Source: Candidatus Acidiferrum typicum (GTDB lineage Bacteria > Acidobacteriota > Terriglobia > Acidiferrales > UBA7541). From it: 64,000 nt of DNA. Below, one piece after another: positions 48,557 to 59,333 of the stretch. Position numbers and translations under genes: made by a program. Within the stretch, counting starts at the first letter, position 1. The number at the start of each line of letters is the position of its first letter. The notes beneath the pieces are model-generated. The model did not search any database and had not been told where the DNA came from. It was given only the letters and a program-made list of their open reading frames with translations. Location of the stretch: positions 62,001 through 126,000 of the forward strand of contig JAOAPV010000064.1 of assembly GCA_025463055.1 (NCBI GenBank), given 5' to 3'.

Positions 48557-49789
48557 TCAAGCCTCTTCGATTGCGTCCTCGGGGGCCGCTAGCTTCGGCA
48601 ACGTTTCTGGAATGGCGACACCCATTAGGCAGAATGCCACCAACGCGACGCCAGCTAAACCCAGAAAGGATGCACGATATCCTAACTTTTGGATCAGCAG
48701 ACCGCCTATCGCATTGCTGAGGGCCGCTCCGACTCCCACTGTAGTCGCCAGAACGCCAGCTGCCAGGTTGAAACGACCGGTACCCTGCGTCCGGTCTTTA
48801 ATCACGAGAATCGCCACTACTACGAAGACCGCGTTCGCGATCCCGTCCAACGTCTGTATCGCAATCAAGAGGGCTGGGCGATGCACCAGCGTGTAGAGAA
48901 CCCCGCGTACGGGCAGGACGCCGAATCCCAAGAGTAAGAGCAGTTTCCTGCCTTTCGTGCTTGCTAGCTTCCCAAGCCATGCTGCGGAGATAGCGATAAT
49001 GACTTGCGTGACGATGATGCATGCGGACATGAACGGTGCAGCCGCGCGTGGATTATCCCTTGAAAGCATTTCTCCGAGTTGCGGCAACATCGCCGCGTTC
49101 GCTGAATGAAACAGGAGCACGGCCACGAGGAATTTCAGCAAGACACGATCCCTCAGCAAATCGGAGATACGTTCCGCTTTCCCGCTGCCTTTCTCGACCG
49201 AAATGCCACGCGCGCGCGCGTAATTGATCTGCCTGTCATCAATGCCCAGGACGCAGGCTGCGGCCGGAATCGCGAATAGTGCCGCGACGACGAAAATGGC
49301 TCGGTAACCAAACTTGTAACTGGCCCAAGCCACGAGTATGGCCGTAAAGACATTGCCAGCGGAATTGAAGGCCTGATTCTCGCCAAATTGCCTGTCGAAG
49401 CCTGCGTTGCCGATAATGCCCAGAGTGATGGCGGCGACCGTCGGCGCCAAGAATGGCGCCGCGCCTCCGATGAGCAATTGCGCACCGTACACAGACGCCA
49501 CGCTCGGCCGCTGTATAAGTAAAATTGCGCCGCAGACAAGCACGCCGAGGCTTGTAATAAGCAGAAATCGTTTGCGGCGTGTGGCGTCGATCGCTGCGCC
49601 TGCTGGCGTTTGCATGGCGACCGTAACCAAGCCGCCAAATGTCAGCGCGAACCCGACGCTTCCTGGGTTCCAACCGCTGGAAACGAGGTACGCAGCCACG
49701 AACGGGCCCAAGCCCGTTTGAACATCGGCTAAAAAAAAATTCAGCCACTGGAGAAATCGCACGCTTCGCGTCTGAGGGGAATGCTTCAC
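48557..49789 (-). CDS. MFS transporter
   Basis: 12-TM MFS pattern; QTPAGAAIDATRRKR loop motif. Confidence 0.88.
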   Translation of the reverse strand: MKHSPQTRSVRFLQWLNFFLADVQTGLGPFVAAYLVSSGWNPGSVGFALTFGGLVTVAMQTPAGAAIDATRRKRFLLITSLGVLVCGAILLIQRPSVASVYGAQLLIGGAAPFLAPTVAAITLGIIGNAGFDRQFGENQAFNSAGNVFTAILVAWASYKFGYRAIFVVAALFAIPAAACVLGIDDRQINYARARGISVEKGSGKAERISDLLRDRVLLKFLVAVLLFHSANAAMLPQLGEMLSRDNPRAAAPFMSACIIVTQVIIAISAAWLGKLASTKGRKLLLLLGFGVLPVRGVLYTLVHRPALLIAIQTLDGIANAVFVVVAILVIKDRTQGTGRFNLAAGVLATTVGVGAALSNAIGGLLIQKLGYRASFLGLAGVALVAFCLMGVAIPETLPKLAAPEDAIEEA

Positions 49790-49856
49790 GCGGGTGGTCC
49801 GTTCTACATCGGATGCTGATGGTTGCGCGGTTAACGGCTAGGTCTTTGGAAAGCGC

Positions 49857-49893
49857 GACGAGTCGGCCAACTCCCGCAGCTGGCCGACTCGTC
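49857..49893. terminator. Strong intergenic hairpin (13-bp perfect stem)
   Basis: GACGAGTCGGCCA-ACTCCCGCAGC-TGGCCGACTCGTC; no immediate T-run on either strand, so terminator role uncertain. Confidence 0.45.
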
Positions 49894-50003
49894 ATCCGAC
49901 ATCGTCTTCTTTTTTCCTCGGCAGCCCCTACCAGCGTCGCAACCGACAACCTCAAGTAACACTTGATGTTATTGAGCTATGCCGAGGTGCCGTCCGAAAT
50001 TGG

Positions 50004-52706
50004 CTACTTCCGTTTTTTCTTGCCTTCAAGTTTTTCTTCAATTACGGCCTGGGCCGCGGCGAGGCGTGAAATCGGCACGCGGAACGGTGACGCGCTCACG
50101 TAATCCATGCCGATTGCGTGGCAGAACTTCACGCTGTCTGCGTCGCCTCCGTGCTCGCCGCAGATGCCCACTTTGAGCTTTGCGCGCGTTTTCCGACCTT
50201 TCTCAATTCCCCAGCGCATCAACATACCGACGCCTTTGATATCGAGTGACTGGAAGGGGTCGGCGGTGAACACGCCGGCCTTCTTTTCGTCCACGTAATC
50301 CGGCAGGAACCGACCGGCATCGTCGCGCGAAAGACCCATCGTGGTCTGCGTAAGGTCATTCGTGCCGAAGGAGAAAAAGTCCGCCACCTCCGCAATCTCA
50401 TCAGCAAGCAAGGCTGCGCGTGGCAACTCGATCATCGTCCCGACAAGGTACGGCAGCTTGATGCCAGCCTTCTTAATCAGGTCATCCGCAACACGCCTCG
50501 TCGCTTGCTCGAGTATGGACATCTCTTTTCGGTCGAGAGTGAGGGGAATCATGATCTCAGGTAATACTTTAACTCCGCTCTTCTGGCATTCAATCGCCGC
50601 TTCGATGATCGCGCGCACCTGCATCTCGAGAATTTCCGGATACGTGATGCACAAGCGGCAGCCACGATGACCCAACATCGGGTTGGCTTCATGTAATTGT
50701 TCAACACGCCGAGCCACTTTCTCGACGTCGAGCTTCAATTCTTTCGCCAGTTCCTCTTGCTTGGCGCGCTCATGCGGCACGAACTCGTGCAGCGGCGGAT
50801 CGATGAGACGGATGGTCACCGGAAAGCCGTCCATAGCTTTGAAGATGCCGATGAAGTCGCGCCGCTGGAACGGCAGCAGCTTATCGAGCGCCGCCACCCG
50901 CGCTTCCCGCGTGTCCGCCAAGATCATTTCTTGAATTGCGCGCTGGCGTTCGTGGCTGCGTTCCGGTTGCTCGAAGTCTGTAAAGAACATGTGCTCCGTG
51001 CGGCACAGGCCGATGCCTTCCGCACCGAACTCACGCGCCTTGCGCGAGTCCTGAGGCGTGTCCGCATTCGTGCGCACACCGAGCCGGCGCGTTTCATCGA
51101 CCCACTTCATCAGCGTGTCGTACGATTTCGGGAGCTGCGGCACAACCAGCGGCATTTCCCCGGTGTATACGACGCCTTCGCTGCCGTCCAGCGTGAGCCA
51201 GTCACCTTCCTTCACCACTTTGCCGTTGGTGGTCATCACACTCGTCTTGTAGTCAATGTTCAACGCATCCGCGCCGACCACGCAGCACTTGCCCCATCCG
51301 CGCGCGACCACCGCGGCGTGACTTGTCTTGCCGCCCGTAGCGGTGAGAATGCCCTGCGCGACGGCCATTCCCCCCACATCCTCCGGACTGGTCTCTCGAC
51401 GCACGAGAATTACCTTGTCGCCCTTTGCGGCCCAATTCTCCGCCTTGTGCGCGGAGAAAACCACCTTACCGACTGCGGAGCCAGGCACCGCGTTGATGCC
51501 CTTCGCTAAGATCCTGGACTCGAGCGAGCGCTTATCAACCTTGGCGTCGATGATGGGATAGAACAGGCGCTCAATATCTTCCGGCTTGATGCGCTCGATG
51601 GCTTCTTCTTTCGAGATGAGTTTCTCGTTCGCCATGTCTACTGCAATGCGAAACGCCGCGGCAGGCGTGCGCTTGCCGGTGCGTGTCTGCAACATGTAGA
51701 GCGTGCCGTCTTCAACCGTGAACTCCATGTCCTGCATGTCGCGATAATGCTTCTCAAGTTTTACTCGAACTTTCTCGAGCTGCGCGTACACCTTGGGCAT
51801 GGCGCGTTTCATCTCGCTCAGGTGCATCGGTGTGCGAATGCCGGCGACAACATCTTCGCCCTGCGCATTCACAAGGTAATCGCCGTAGAAAATCTTTTCG
51901 CCGGAGCTAGGGTCGCGCGTGAAGCAAACGCCCGTGCCAGAAGTATCGCCGGTGTTTCCGAATACCATCTGCACGACGTTGACCGCCGTGCCGAGCAGCC
52001 CGGTGATTTTCTCCACGCGGCGATAGGTCACCGCCTTCTCAGCCATCCACGAACCAAACACCGCGCCGATGGCTCCCCACAATTGTTCGATGGGATCCTC
52101 GGGAAAATCCTTTCCGGTCTTTTCGTGGAAGTTGGCTTTGTACTCCTTCACCAATTCTTTCCAGCCGCTCGCCGGCACGTCCGTATCCAGCTTGACGCCG
52201 AGCTTTTCTTTCATCGCGCGCAAGCGATGCTCGAGATCTTCCTTCGGCAATTCCATCACTACGGTGGAATACATTTGGACGAACCGCCGATACGCGTCAT
52301 AAGCGAAGCGTTCATTCTTGGTGGACTGCGCCAGCCCTTGCACCGAGCGCTCATTGAGCCCGAGATTCAGAATCGTCTCCATCATGCCGGGCATGGAGCG
52401 CGCCGAGCCGGAACGAACGCTGACGAGCAGCGGATTCTTCGGGTCCCCGAGCTTCTTACGCGTGACTTTCTCAAGACGCGCCACCTGTTCGGCAACTTGC
52501 TTCTTCAATTCAGCTGGATACTTTTTGCCGTTCTTGTAGAAGTAGTCGCAAGCCTCCGTCGAGATCGTAAAGCCGGCCGGCACCGGTAAGCCGATCCTGG
52601 TCATCTCGGCCAGGCCCGCACCTTTTCCGCCGAGCAAATCGCGCCATGTGCCATCGCCCTCTGCTTTACCTGCACCAAAAAAATAGACCCATTTCGTCAC
52701 TGTCAT
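50004..52706 (-). CDS. ppdK: Pyruvate, phosphate dikinase
   Basis: GGKGAGLAEMTRIGLPVPAGFTI, TGGKTSHAAVVARGWGK, GLCRTEHMFF. Confidence 0.97.
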   Translation of the reverse strand: MTVTKWVYFFGAGKAEGDGTWRDLLGGKGAGLAEMTRIGLPVPAGFTISTEACDYFYKNGKKYPAELKKQVAEQVARLEKVTRKKLGDPKNPLLVSVRSGSARSMPGMMETILNLGLNERSVQGLAQSTKNERFAYDAYRRFVQMYSTVVMELPKEDLEHRLRAMKEKLGVKLDTDVPASGWKELVKEYKANFHEKTGKDFPEDPIEQLWGAIGAVFGSWMAEKAVTYRRVEKITGLLGTAVNVVQMVFGNTGDTSGTGVCFTRDPSSGEKIFYGDYLVNAQGEDVVAGIRTPMHLSEMKRAMPKVYAQLEKVRVKLEKHYRDMQDMEFTVEDGTLYMLQTRTGKRTPAAAFRIAVDMANEKLISKEEAIERIKPEDIERLFYPIIDAKVDKRSLESRILAKGINAVPGSAVGKVVFSAHKAENWAAKGDKVILVRRETSPEDVGGMAVAQGILTATGGKTSHAAVVARGWGKCCVVGADALNIDYKTSVMTTNGKVVKEGDWLTLDGSEGVVYTGEMPLVVPQLPKSYDTLMKWVDETRRLGVRTNADTPQDSRKAREFGAEGIGLCRTEHMFFTDFEQPERSHERQRAIQEMILADTREARVAALDKLLPFQRRDFIGIFKAMDGFPVTIRLIDPPLHEFVPHERAKQEELAKELKLDVEKVARRVEQLHEANPMLGHRGCRLCITYPEILEMQVRAIIEAAIECQKSGVKVLPEIMIPLTLDRKEMSILEQATRRVADDLIKKAGIKLPYLVGTMIELPRAALLADEIAEVADFFSFGTNDLTQTTMGLSRDDAGRFLPDYVDEKKAGVFTADPFQSLDIKGVGMLMRWGIEKGRKTRAKLKVGICGEHGGDADSVKFCHAIGMDYVSASPFRVPISRLAAAQAVIEEKLEGKKKRK

Positions 52707-52749
52707 CCTCGCTTTGAGATTTTATCTGATACGTTGTGATTCCTCGAAC

Positions 52750-52784
52750 AATGTCGGCGTGCCGACCTCGACTTAGCCGACATT
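52750..52784. repeat. Intergenic inverted repeat AATGTCGGC...GCCGACATT
   Basis: 9-bp perfect arms, 17-bp spacer, between glyS stop and ppdK start. Confidence 0.5.
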
Positions 52785-52808
52785 ACATATTTAAAGTAAA
52801 ACTTGATG

Positions 52809-54983
52809 TTACTCGCTCGCGCCTATTTCTGAAAAATCCGCGACGGTCGTGAACTCTCGAAGCAGTTCCGCCAGCAGCGCCAAGCGATTTTTTCGTACTG
52901 CCTCGTTCTCCGCCATCACCATCACTTCATCGAAGAAGCGGTCGATCGATTTGCGCAGTCCGGCGATACGCTCCAGCGCCTGCTCGTACTGACCGGCGCG
53001 CTTTTCCGTTTGCACCTTGGCCGCTGCGGCTCGACCTGCGGTGAACAGTTCCCGCTCCGCCTCGCTCTCGAAGAGTTCGGGCTGCGCTGCAAGGCCGTCG
53101 CTCTTCACGTTGGACTTCTCGAGGATTTTGCGAATGCGCTTGAAGGACACCGCCAGCGGCTCGAAATTTTTCGACTTGCGAATCGAGCGCAACGCGGCCA
53201 GGCGCTTCTCCGCATCCAGCAGGTCGTCGGCGCCGGCGCGAAAGACGGCACTGACTTCGTCATAGCCGTAACCGGCACGCTCGCGAAAGACGTAACGCGC
53301 GCGGTCCAGGATGAAATCCAATATCTGGGCTTCTTGCTTCGGAGTGACACCCTTCTTAGGTGGACTGGTCAGAAGCGCTTTCGCGGCGGCGCCTACTGCT
53401 GATGACAGAGAGAGCGGAAGCTTTTTGTCGAGGATGATTTTCACCACTCCCAAAGCCGCGCGGCGCAGTGCGTAGGGGTCGCTCGAGCCCGTTGGCACGA
53501 GGCCCACGGCAAAGCAGCCGACGATGGAGTCGAGCTTGTCGGCCATCGCGACTGCACAGCCGATCAAGTTTCTGGGAATGGGATCGTCGAGCCCGACCGG
53601 TCGATAATGATCGTAGATCGCGTCGGCAACGTCGTCCGCCTCGCCCTGGGCACGCGCGTAGAGTCCGCCGACGATACCCTGCAGCTCGGTGAACTCGCGC
53701 ACCATTTCCGTGGAGAGATCGCATTTGGCGAGCTCCGCGGCGCGGTCTGCGTCCGCCACGTGGGCCTGCATCATGCCGAGATTGAACCATTGCTCCATCA
53801 GCCAGCGGGCTGTGGCGCGGATGCGCTCCACCTTGTCGCGATAGCTGCCCAGGCGGGATTCGTAGGTGATCTTTTCGAGTTTGGGAAGATAGTCGGCGAG
53901 CCGACATTTCTGGTCGGCGGCCCAGAAGAACTGGGCGTCGGCGAACCGGGCGCGCAGCACTCGCTCGTGTCCGGCGCGCACCAAGCCCTTCGTGTCCTTT
54001 GCCAAGTTAATTACCGCCAGGAACGCCGGCGCGAGTTCCTCGCCGCGCTTCTCCAGGGCGAAATACTTCTGGTGGTCGCGCATCACGGTGATCAGGATCT
54101 CGTCCGGGAGGCTCAGGAATGCCGGGTCGAACTTCCCCTGGATCACGGTCGGAAATTCATTCAGATACGTGACGAGGTCCAGCAGGTTCGGGTCAGCGTG
54201 GAGTCGCAGTCCGGAGGCCTTGGTCTGTGCCGCCAACTCTTTTTCAATCTTGGCGCGCCGCTCTGCGGGGCGTACGATCACGCCATTCGCGCCGAGCTTC
54301 TTTTCGTACTCCGCGAAGGTGCGCACGCGGATCGACTGTGCTCCCAGAAAACGATGGCCGCGGGTCGTGTCTCCCGCGACGATCCCGGCACAGGTTAGCT
54401 TCAGCGGCTTGCCGTCGAGCACCGCCAGGATCCAACGAATCGGTCGGATAAAGCGCGGGCCATCCAGGCCGGTCCAGGTCATTGAGCGCGGCCACGCGAG
54501 ATCGTGAACCGCTCGAGGTAGGATGTCGGCCAGAATCTGCTCGACGGTGCGCCCGCGCTTCACCTGCTTCGCCGCCAGGTATTCGCCTTTGGGGGTCGTG
54601 ACCAGGAAGACTTCGTGCAGCGCAACGCCCTGCTTCTCCGCAAAGCTTACGGCCGCGCGTGTCGGCTCGCCGACCGAATCGTAAGCCACCGACTTCGGCG
54701 GCCCAGTCACCTCATTGACCACGTCCACCTGCTTGCGTGGCAAGTTTTGCGCCCACAGAGTCAGCCGCCTCGGGCCGCCGAATGTCTCGACCGTGACGCC
54801 GTTCCCTACGCTCTCCGCCGTCAACAGTTTCTCGATGTACGCCTTCAGATCCTCGGCGGCCTTCGCCACCATCCCTGCCGGGATCTCTTCGCAGCCGATC
54901 TCGAAGAGCAGCTCCATTCTCTTTTCGGGCTGCGCCTGCGGCAGACCCGTGGTTCGTGAATTTTTCTTCGCGACTGGGCTCAT
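52809..54983 (-). CDS. glyS: Glycyl-tRNA synthetase beta subunit
   Basis: [16 protein letters not shown]; start MSPVAKKN gives 4-bp overlap with glyQ. Confidence 0.95.
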   Translation of the reverse strand: MSPVAKKNSRTTGLPQAQPEKRMELLFEIGCEEIPAGMVAKAAEDLKAYIEKLLTAESVGNGVTVETFGGPRRLTLWAQNLPRKQVDVVNEVTGPPKSVAYDSVGEPTRAAVSFAEKQGVALHEVFLVTTPKGEYLAAKQVKRGRTVEQILADILPRAVHDLAWPRSMTWTGLDGPRFIRPIRWILAVLDGKPLKLTCAGIVAGDTTRGHRFLGAQSIRVRTFAEYEKKLGANGVIVRPAERRAKIEKELAAQTKASGLRLHADPNLLDLVTYLNEFPTVIQGKFDPAFLSLPDEILITVMRDHQKYFALEKRGEELAPAFLAVINLAKDTKGLVRAGHERVLRARFADAQFFWAADQKCRLADYLPKLEKITYESRLGSYRDKVERIRATARWLMEQWFNLGMMQAHVADADRAAELAKCDLSTEMVREFTELQGIVGGLYARAQGEADDVADAIYDHYRPVGLDDPIPRNLIGCAVAMADKLDSIVGCFAVGLVPTGSSDPYALRRAALGVVKIILDKKLPLSLSSAVGAAAKALLTSPPKKGVTPKQEAQILDFILDRARYVFRERAGYGYDEVSAVFRAGADDLLDAEKRLAALRSIRKSKNFEPLAVSFKRIRKILEKSNVKSDGLAAQPELFESEAERELFTAGRAAAAKVQTEKRAGQYEQALERIAGLRKSIDRFFDEVMVMAENEAVRKNRLALLAELLREFTTVADFSEIGASE

Positions 54984-55933
54984 ACGCGCACCTCTGCCCG
55001 CATGTCTCGCCGCTGTGGTGTACCGCCAATTTGTTCCAGGTAAGAGGCTGCCGTGCGGCACGCCAATCCGCGCACGCGAGCCATCAGCGCTGCGCGCTCC
55101 GTTGTGGAGATCACGCCGCGCGCGTCCATCAGATTGAAAAGGTGTGAGCACTTCAGGCAGTGATCGTACGCTGCCAGCACCGGATAGCGCTTGCGCTCCT
55201 CTCCTTCCACGCCGGCAAAGCCTTCAAGTAGTTCTTTAGCTTGCCGCTCGTGCAACTCGAACTCCGCGCGAATGGCCGCCGCGTCACTGCGATCGAAGCT
55301 GTACACGGAAAGCTGCTGCTCTTCCGCAAGGCGAATGTCTCCGTAGCTCTTGTCCTCTGACCAGCGCAGATCGTAGACGCTCTCGACACCTTGCAGAAAC
55401 GCGCAGATGCGCTCGAGTCCGTAAGTAAGCTCTACCGAGATGGGGTCCAGGTCGATTCCCCCACTCTGCTGGAAGTAGGTGAACTGTGTAATCTCGAGCC
55501 CGTCGAGCAGTACCTGCCAGCCGATCCCCCAAGCGCCGAGGGTCGGCGACTCCCAATTGTCTTCTTCAAACCGAATGTCGTGCTCCTTGAGATTGATTCC
55601 GATCGCGGCGAGGCTCTTCAGGTAAACGTCCTGGACGTCGACCGGCGACGACTTGAGGATCACTTGAAACTGTAAATGCTTGTATAGCCGGTTGGGATTT
55701 TCGCCGTAGCGCCCGTCGGCGGGCCGACGGCTCGGCTGTGCATACGCAACGCGATAGGCTGCAGGTCCGAGCACGCGCAAGAACGTTTCCGGGTGCATCG
55801 TCCCTGCCCCAACTTCCACATCGTACGGCTGCTGCAGCACGCAGCCTTGCCGCACCCAAAATTGCGACAGTTTCAAAATCAAGTCTTGAAATGTGATTCC
55901 AACTCGCTTCTCAAGTTTTACTTTAGGTTTCAA
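54980..55933 (-). CDS. glyQ: Glycyl-tRNA synthetase alpha subunit
   Basis: [44 protein letters not shown]. Confidence 0.97.
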   Translation of the reverse strand: MKPKVKLEKRVGITFQDLILKLSQFWVRQGCVLQQPYDVEVGAGTMHPETFLRVLGPAAYRVAYAQPSRRPADGRYGENPNRLYKHLQFQVILKSSPVDVQDVYLKSLAAIGINLKEHDIRFEEDNWESPTLGAWGIGWQVLLDGLEITQFTYFQQSGGIDLDPISVELTYGLERICAFLQGVESVYDLRWSEDKSYGDIRLAEEQQLSVYSFDRSDAAAIRAEFELHERQAKELLEGFAGVEGEERKRYPVLAAYDHCLKCSHLFNLMDARGVISTTERAALMARVRGLACRTAASYLEQIGGTPQRRDMRAEVRV

Positions 55934-56670
55934 GTCGTCTCCAAAAGCTCTCGCGCCTTCAGCTTCCTATCGCTATTGTGCTCGATCCAGTTCAGACCTG
56001 CCTCACGCAACTCAGTTAAAGCTTTACTTGAACTTCTGAGACTCTCGATCCGGTCGAGCCGTTCGCCCGTGAATCGCTCCGCCAGCTGACGGGCCTCCAG
56101 GTGCAGCGGCTTCATTCCCGGACGTCGGCACTTCTCGCAAAGCAATCCGGGCTCCCACGGCGCATGATATGCGGCACCGACCCCGAACTCTGCACCGCAC
56201 AACGAACAGCGATCAAATCGCGGCAGCCACCCACCGAGACGCACCGTCCAGAACGCGAAGTACGTCAGCGGGAGCGACCAATCTCCTGTCCGCTCGATCT
56301 CTCGCGCGGCCAACAGGATCAGGCGGAACATCGGCTCGGCGACTTCGTGGTCCGGCAGCACCAACTCCGCGGCTTCGCTAATCACCGCAAGCCCGGTGCT
56401 CAACTCATAATTACTCTGCGCCTTATTGAAGGACTCCAGCAACTCACACTGCTGGATTCGCACCAACTCTCGCGTTTCCTTCTCCACGTACCAGATTTGC
56501 ACGTGAGAAAGAACCTCCAGCGTCGAGCCGTAACGGTTCTTCACGCGGCGCGCGCCTCCGGCCACTCCACGAACCCGGCCAGACGTACGTCCAAGAAAGC
56601 TCACCAGGCGGTCGGCCTCGCCCAGCGGAAAAGTCTTCAAGATAATGGCTTCCGTTTCCCGGGCGGGCAT
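55930..56670 (-). CDS. recO: DNA repair protein RecO
   Basis: [38 protein letters not shown]; Cys zinc site CSLCGAEF...CEKCRR. Confidence 0.93.
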   Translation of the reverse strand: MPARETEAIILKTFPLGEADRLVSFLGRTSGRVRGVAGGARRVKNRYGSTLEVLSHVQIWYVEKETRELVRIQQCELLESFNKAQSNYELSTGLAVISEAAELVLPDHEVAEPMFRLILLAAREIERTGDWSLPLTYFAFWTVRLGGWLPRFDRCSLCGAEFGVGAAYHAPWEPGLLCEKCRRPGMKPLHLEARQLAERFTGERLDRIESLRSSSKALTELREAGLNWIEHNSDRKLKARELLETT

Positions 56671-56877
56671 TTCGCTGTCGGCGCGCCGACGCTGCGTCGA
56701 ACTCCAACCGAACGGGTGAGACTACGTCCGAATCGCACGCACACGCAGAGCTAAGTTAATTATCACACGCGCTCGCCCCGCGCAAATCATTCTGCACGTT
56801 TCTCGAGGGCACATTGAGGCAGGAGCTGCTGATTGAACTTTAGGCGTCAATTTGAGGGAGGTGCAGACCAAGCGCGC

Positions 56878-57126
56878 TTACATCACCGGATAAGAATAAA
56901 AGGTGCCGTAGATGATTGCGTTTGGATTAGCCCTAGTTCTCTCCAACATGTCTTCGACTTCCTCGCTAAATTCGCCGTCTTCCGGTACGGGATTAGCTCG
57001 TTCAGCACCGAGCAGTTTCCATCCGTAGCTCTCCACCATCCGGATGCACTTCTTGCGAAACTCTTCAGGGCTAACCGCCCAAGTTGTGACGACGCTGAAC
57101 GCAGGCCGGAACACATCTGGCCTCAT
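56878..57126 (-). CDS. Small conserved-looking hypothetical protein
   Basis: MRPDVFRPAFSVVTTWAVSPEEFRKKCIRMVESYGWKLLGAERANPVPEDGEFSEEVEDMLERTRANPNAIIYGTFYSYPVM. Confidence 0.6.
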   Translation of the reverse strand: MRPDVFRPAFSVVTTWAVSPEEFRKKCIRMVESYGWKLLGAERANPVPEDGEFSEEVEDMLERTRANPNAIIYGTFYSYPVM

Positions 57127-57571
57127 CTCATCCGCCCGCCCAACTAATCTCAATAGTGCCAATCCAAATGGCAGGCTGCTGCCTCACGGCCCCTCCCCTC
57201 CGTAGGTTATTACAAAAAAGGGAGAACGTAGCCTGAGAAACAAGCCTGCCGGAAATCCTGGTTTGATTTGTTAAACGTGGAGCTCGTGCTCCAACGTCAG
57301 ACTCTGTCGTGCCATTCCTCCGCTTGCGCGCGCAACAACGTACTTTCTGGGAACGCCGCTGTACGCGCTGAACAGCCCCGGAACGATCAAGGCAGCTAAC
57401 AAAGCACCGAATGCGCTCCCGCCCGTCCATCCCTCGCAAATTGAGCGCCTTGCGGGCACTCCAGATTATGTTAATCATGTCGGCGCGACGACAATATTAT
57501 CGGACGCACCTCCCTGCCCGCGGCTTGCAATTCCGGCCGTTTCCGGTACTCTGCAATTCCCATTCACGCTC

Positions 57572-58267
57572 ATGTTTATCCCTCTCAAGGACCTGAATCC
57601 TCGCCGCACCTACCCAATCGTCAACAACTCGCTCATCCTGCTGAACGCCCTCGTTTTCCTCTACCAATACACGCTTCCACCGCAGGTCTTTAAGTCGTTC
57701 ATGATCACCTACGCCACAATCCCCGCCCGCTTCCCCGCCTGGCTCTCCGGCCACGCTCCCTTTGAGGCTGCGTTCCTGCCGCTGCTCACCAGCATGTTCC
57801 TGCACGCCGGAATCCTGCACATCGCTGGCAACATGCTTTTCCTGTGGATTTTTGGCGACAATGTGGAGGACTTCTACGGCCACGTCACCTACCTATTCTT
57901 CTATCTGCTTTGCGGACTCGGCTCCGGCCTGCTGCACGTCCTGTTCAACATGAATTCGCCCGTTCCCGCGTTGGGTGCCAGTGGAGCCATCTCGGGCGTA
58001 ATGGGCGCGTACGCAATCCTCTATCCCCGCTCGCGGATCCTGACCCTCGTCTTTGTTTTCCTCGTGCCAATTCCCGCCGTGCTGATTCTCGGCTACTGGT
58101 TCATCCTGCAATTTCTGTCGGCATTCGGTTCGCTGGGCGCGGTCGCATCCGGCGCGTCCGGCGGAGTCGCTTGGTGGGCCCACGTTGGAGGGTTCTTGCT
58201 AGGAATGCTGATTACAACAATGGCGCGCGGTCAACAAAGGTCCGCCCGCTGGCAGTCATCTGAGTAG
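57572..58267 (+). CDS. Rhomboid-family intramembrane serine protease
   Basis: GASGAISGVMGAY (GxSG) and WWAHVGGFLLGML catalytic His. Confidence 0.93.
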   Translation: MFIPLKDLNPRRTYPIVNNSLILLNALVFLYQYTLPPQVFKSFMITYATIPARFPAWLSGHAPFEAAFLPLLTSMFLHAGILHIAGNMLFLWIFGDNVEDFYGHVTYLFFYLLCGLGSGLLHVLFNMNSPVPALGASGAISGVMGAYAILYPRSRILTLVFVFLVPIPAVLILGYWFILQFLSAFGSLGAVASGASGGVAWWAHVGGFLLGMLITTMARGQQRSARWQSSE

Positions 58268-58316
58268 CTAAAGTGATGCTTCAGTTTCCAACAACCGGCA
58301 ACAGGAACGCGGAAGA

Positions 58317-59279
58317 ATGAAGGGCGCAATCCTGCATGAGCTTGGCAAGCCTCCCCGGTTCGAGGATTTCGCCGACCCCACGCCCGGCAACGAAGAAGCG
58401 CTCGTTCGTGTTCGCGCTGCCTCCCTGAAATCGGTCGACAGACAACTCGCCAGCGGCTCGCATTACGCCAGCCCTCGCGAACTGCCGGTGATCTGCGGAA
58501 CGGACGGCCTGGGGATACTCGAGGACGGCACGCGCGTATTCTTCGGCGGCCCGAGACGTCCTTACGGCGCAATGGCCGAGCGCACCGTGGCGCCCCGCGC
58601 ATTCTGCTTCCCAGTCCCTTCCGAGATCGATGATGCGACCGCAGCGGCGCTGCCCAATCCGGCTGTTTCGGCATGGCTGTCGCTCACCCTGCGCGCGAAA
58701 CTTGCCCCGGGCGAGACTGTGCTGATCCTTGGCGCGACGGGAGTAACCGGGCAGCTGGCCCTGCAGATCGCGAAGGTGCTCGGTGCCAAGCGCGTAATCG
58801 GTGCAGGCCGCAACGAGCAAGTGCTCAAACGACTGCGGGAACTGGGCGCGGACGTGACGATCCAGCTCGACCAGCCTGGGAATTCCCTCAAGGCCGCCTT
58901 TGCGCGCGAGGGGGGAGAGGCAGGCTTCGACGTGATCATTGACTACGTGTGGGGACGTCCTACGGAGGTCTTGGTGGCGGCTATTACAAAATCGGAATTC
59001 GCCGCAGCAACAAAGCCAATGCGCTTGGTGCAGGTAGGCGAAAGTGCTGGGCCAACCATCTCGCTGCCGGCTGCGGTTCTGCGCAGTACGCCCCTGACAA
59101 TCCTCGGAACGGCCGGGATACCCTCACGCGAGATTTTGACGGAGGCCATGCGACAGGTCATGACGCGGGCCGCTCGCGGGGAACTTCGCATCGAGACCGA
59201 GCGCGTTCCACTAGCTGACATCGAGCGGGTGTGGCAACGTCCCGAACAATCTGGCCGAAGAATCGTTGTTATTCCATAA
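58317..59279 (+). CDS. Zinc-type alcohol dehydrogenase/quinone oxidoreductase-like MDR protein
   Basis: LILGATGVTGQLALQIAKVLGAKRVIGAGRN. Confidence 0.88.
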   Translation: MKGAILHELGKPPRFEDFADPTPGNEEALVRVRAASLKSVDRQLASGSHYASPRELPVICGTDGLGILEDGTRVFFGGPRRPYGAMAERTVAPRAFCFPVPSEIDDATAAALPNPAVSAWLSLTLRAKLAPGETVLILGATGVTGQLALQIAKVLGAKRVIGAGRNEQVLKRLRELGADVTIQLDQPGNSLKAAFAREGGEAGFDVIIDYVWGRPTEVLVAAITKSEFAAATKPMRLVQVGESAGPTISLPAAVLRSTPLTILGTAGIPSREILTEAMRQVMTRAARGELRIETERVPLADIERVWQRPEQSGRRIVVIP

Positions 59280-59333
59280 CGGCGCACTCGGCCCTAGGCA
59301 GCCTTTGAGCTTATCTCTGAAGGGAAGCTTCTC

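Noticed and set aside
51756-55922. Recurrent TCAAGTTTTACT / AGTAAAACTTGA words in ppdK, before glyS stop and at glyQ start
   Set aside because: Two of the three occurrences are coding V-K-L-E-K codons; probably coincidental.
57128-57478. Minus-strand ORFs between recO-side gene and rhomboid gene
   Set aside because: Overlapping, low-confidence frames with no recognisable motif; likely noncoding or degenerate.
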